From assembly GCA_003615045.1 (NCBI GenBank), contig ML014124.1:62001-126000 (forward strand): a stretch of DNA of 64,000 nucleotides, written 5' to 3'. The notes beneath the pieces are model-generated. The model saw nothing but the letters and a program-made list of their open reading frames with translations, did not search any database and was not told the origin of the DNA. Below, in pieces: positions 63,849 to 64,000 of this stretch. Each line of letters begins with the position of its first letter. Position 1 is the stretch's first letter. Made by a program: the position numbers and the translations under genes. This DNA comes from Caulochytrium protostelioides (taxonomy: Eukaryota; Chytridiomycota; Caulochytriomycetes; Caulochytriales; Caulochytriaceae).

Positions 63849-64000
63849 ATGGCAGCAGTCGCTCGTATCGCTCCACGCAGATGGGGAAGAGGCACGTGGA
63901 ATGATTCAAATAGGGAAAGCAGGTTCAGCGGTGATATCGGGACCGGGATCTGCGCGGCAGGGGCGTGGCCGAGGAGGACTGGTCAGTCGACAACCTCGTC

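Noticed and set aside
1-64000. Transposons, virus-derived elements, tRNA and rRNA genes, CRISPR
   Set aside because: I saw no transposase, reverse transcriptase, integrase or capsid frames, no long terminal or inverted repeats of the right size, no tRNA B-box-like GGTTCGAATCC context in the intergenic parts, and no spaced direct repeats.

Overview
This window looks like nuclear DNA from a GC-rich true fungus that still builds a flagellum. The fungal signal comes from MDM10, BFR2, a Cue1-like protein, and short introns with GTAAGT-like donors. The flagellar signal is a full-length RPGRIP1L/MKS5-type transition-zone protein (38.07-42.28 kb), a family kept only in organisms with cilia. I infer a zoosporic lineage (Blastocladiomycota- or Chytridiomycota-like). 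I cannot name the species. I see no virus-like element, transposon, tRNA, rRNA or CRISPR array.

Layout: an unidentified 3' CDS fragment (1-75); IQGAP-type RasGAP (-, 0.3-3.8 kb); BFR2/AATF ribosome-biogenesis factor (+, 5.8-7.2 kb); a small single-pass membrane protein (+, 9.7-10.5 kb); a secreted PAN-like/TM/SH3 protein (-, 10.9-12.5 kb); a peroxisomal ABCD half transporter (+, 16.2-18.6 kb); MPP10 (-, 18.8-21.2 kb); an isopenicillin-N-synthase-like 2OG oxygenase (+, 22.4-23.6 kb); PUS1 (-, 23.6-25.8 kb); a zeta-crystallin-like quinone reductase with one intron (+, 26.8-27.9 kb); an STN1-like OB-fold protein (-, 28.0-29.6 kb); a Cue1-like ERAD protein (+, 30.4-31.2 kb); a DMT/SLC35-type transporter (+, 32.7-34.0 kb); a divergent Yippee protein (-, 34.8-35.4 kb); an RNF121-type RING protein (-, 35.9-37.0 kb); RPGRIP1L (+); methylcrotonyl-CoA carboxylase alpha (-, 42.4-44.9 kb); RAD3/XPD (-, 45.7-48.1 kb); MDM10 (+, 49.3-50.8 kb); LETM1/MDM38 (-, 51.0-53.5 kb); a 4.2-kb gene-poor block with simple repeats and a 14-bp minisatellite broken by an assembly gap; a fused isocyanide synthase-dioxygenase (+, 57.7-62.2 kb); and ARPC1 (-, 62.5-63.8 kb).

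Most genes alternate in strand, giving tight convergent pairs (54-370 bp between stop codons) separated by longer divergent promoter regions (1-4 kb). Six genes have one short intron each (115-190 bp), usually near the 5' end. Many ORFs stay open on the opposite strand because of high GC at third positions; these are shadows.

Most of the content is housekeeping: ribosome assembly, tRNA modification, repair, mitochondrial outer- and inner-membrane biology, leucine breakdown, fatty-acid import and actin. The exceptional locus is the 1501-residue protein at 57.7-62.2 kb. It joins a Dit1/PvcA isocyanide synthase to a TauD/PvcB-like Fe(II)/2-oxoglutarate dioxygenase in one chain, two activities that bacterial pvc-type isonitrile pathways encode as separate neighbouring genes.
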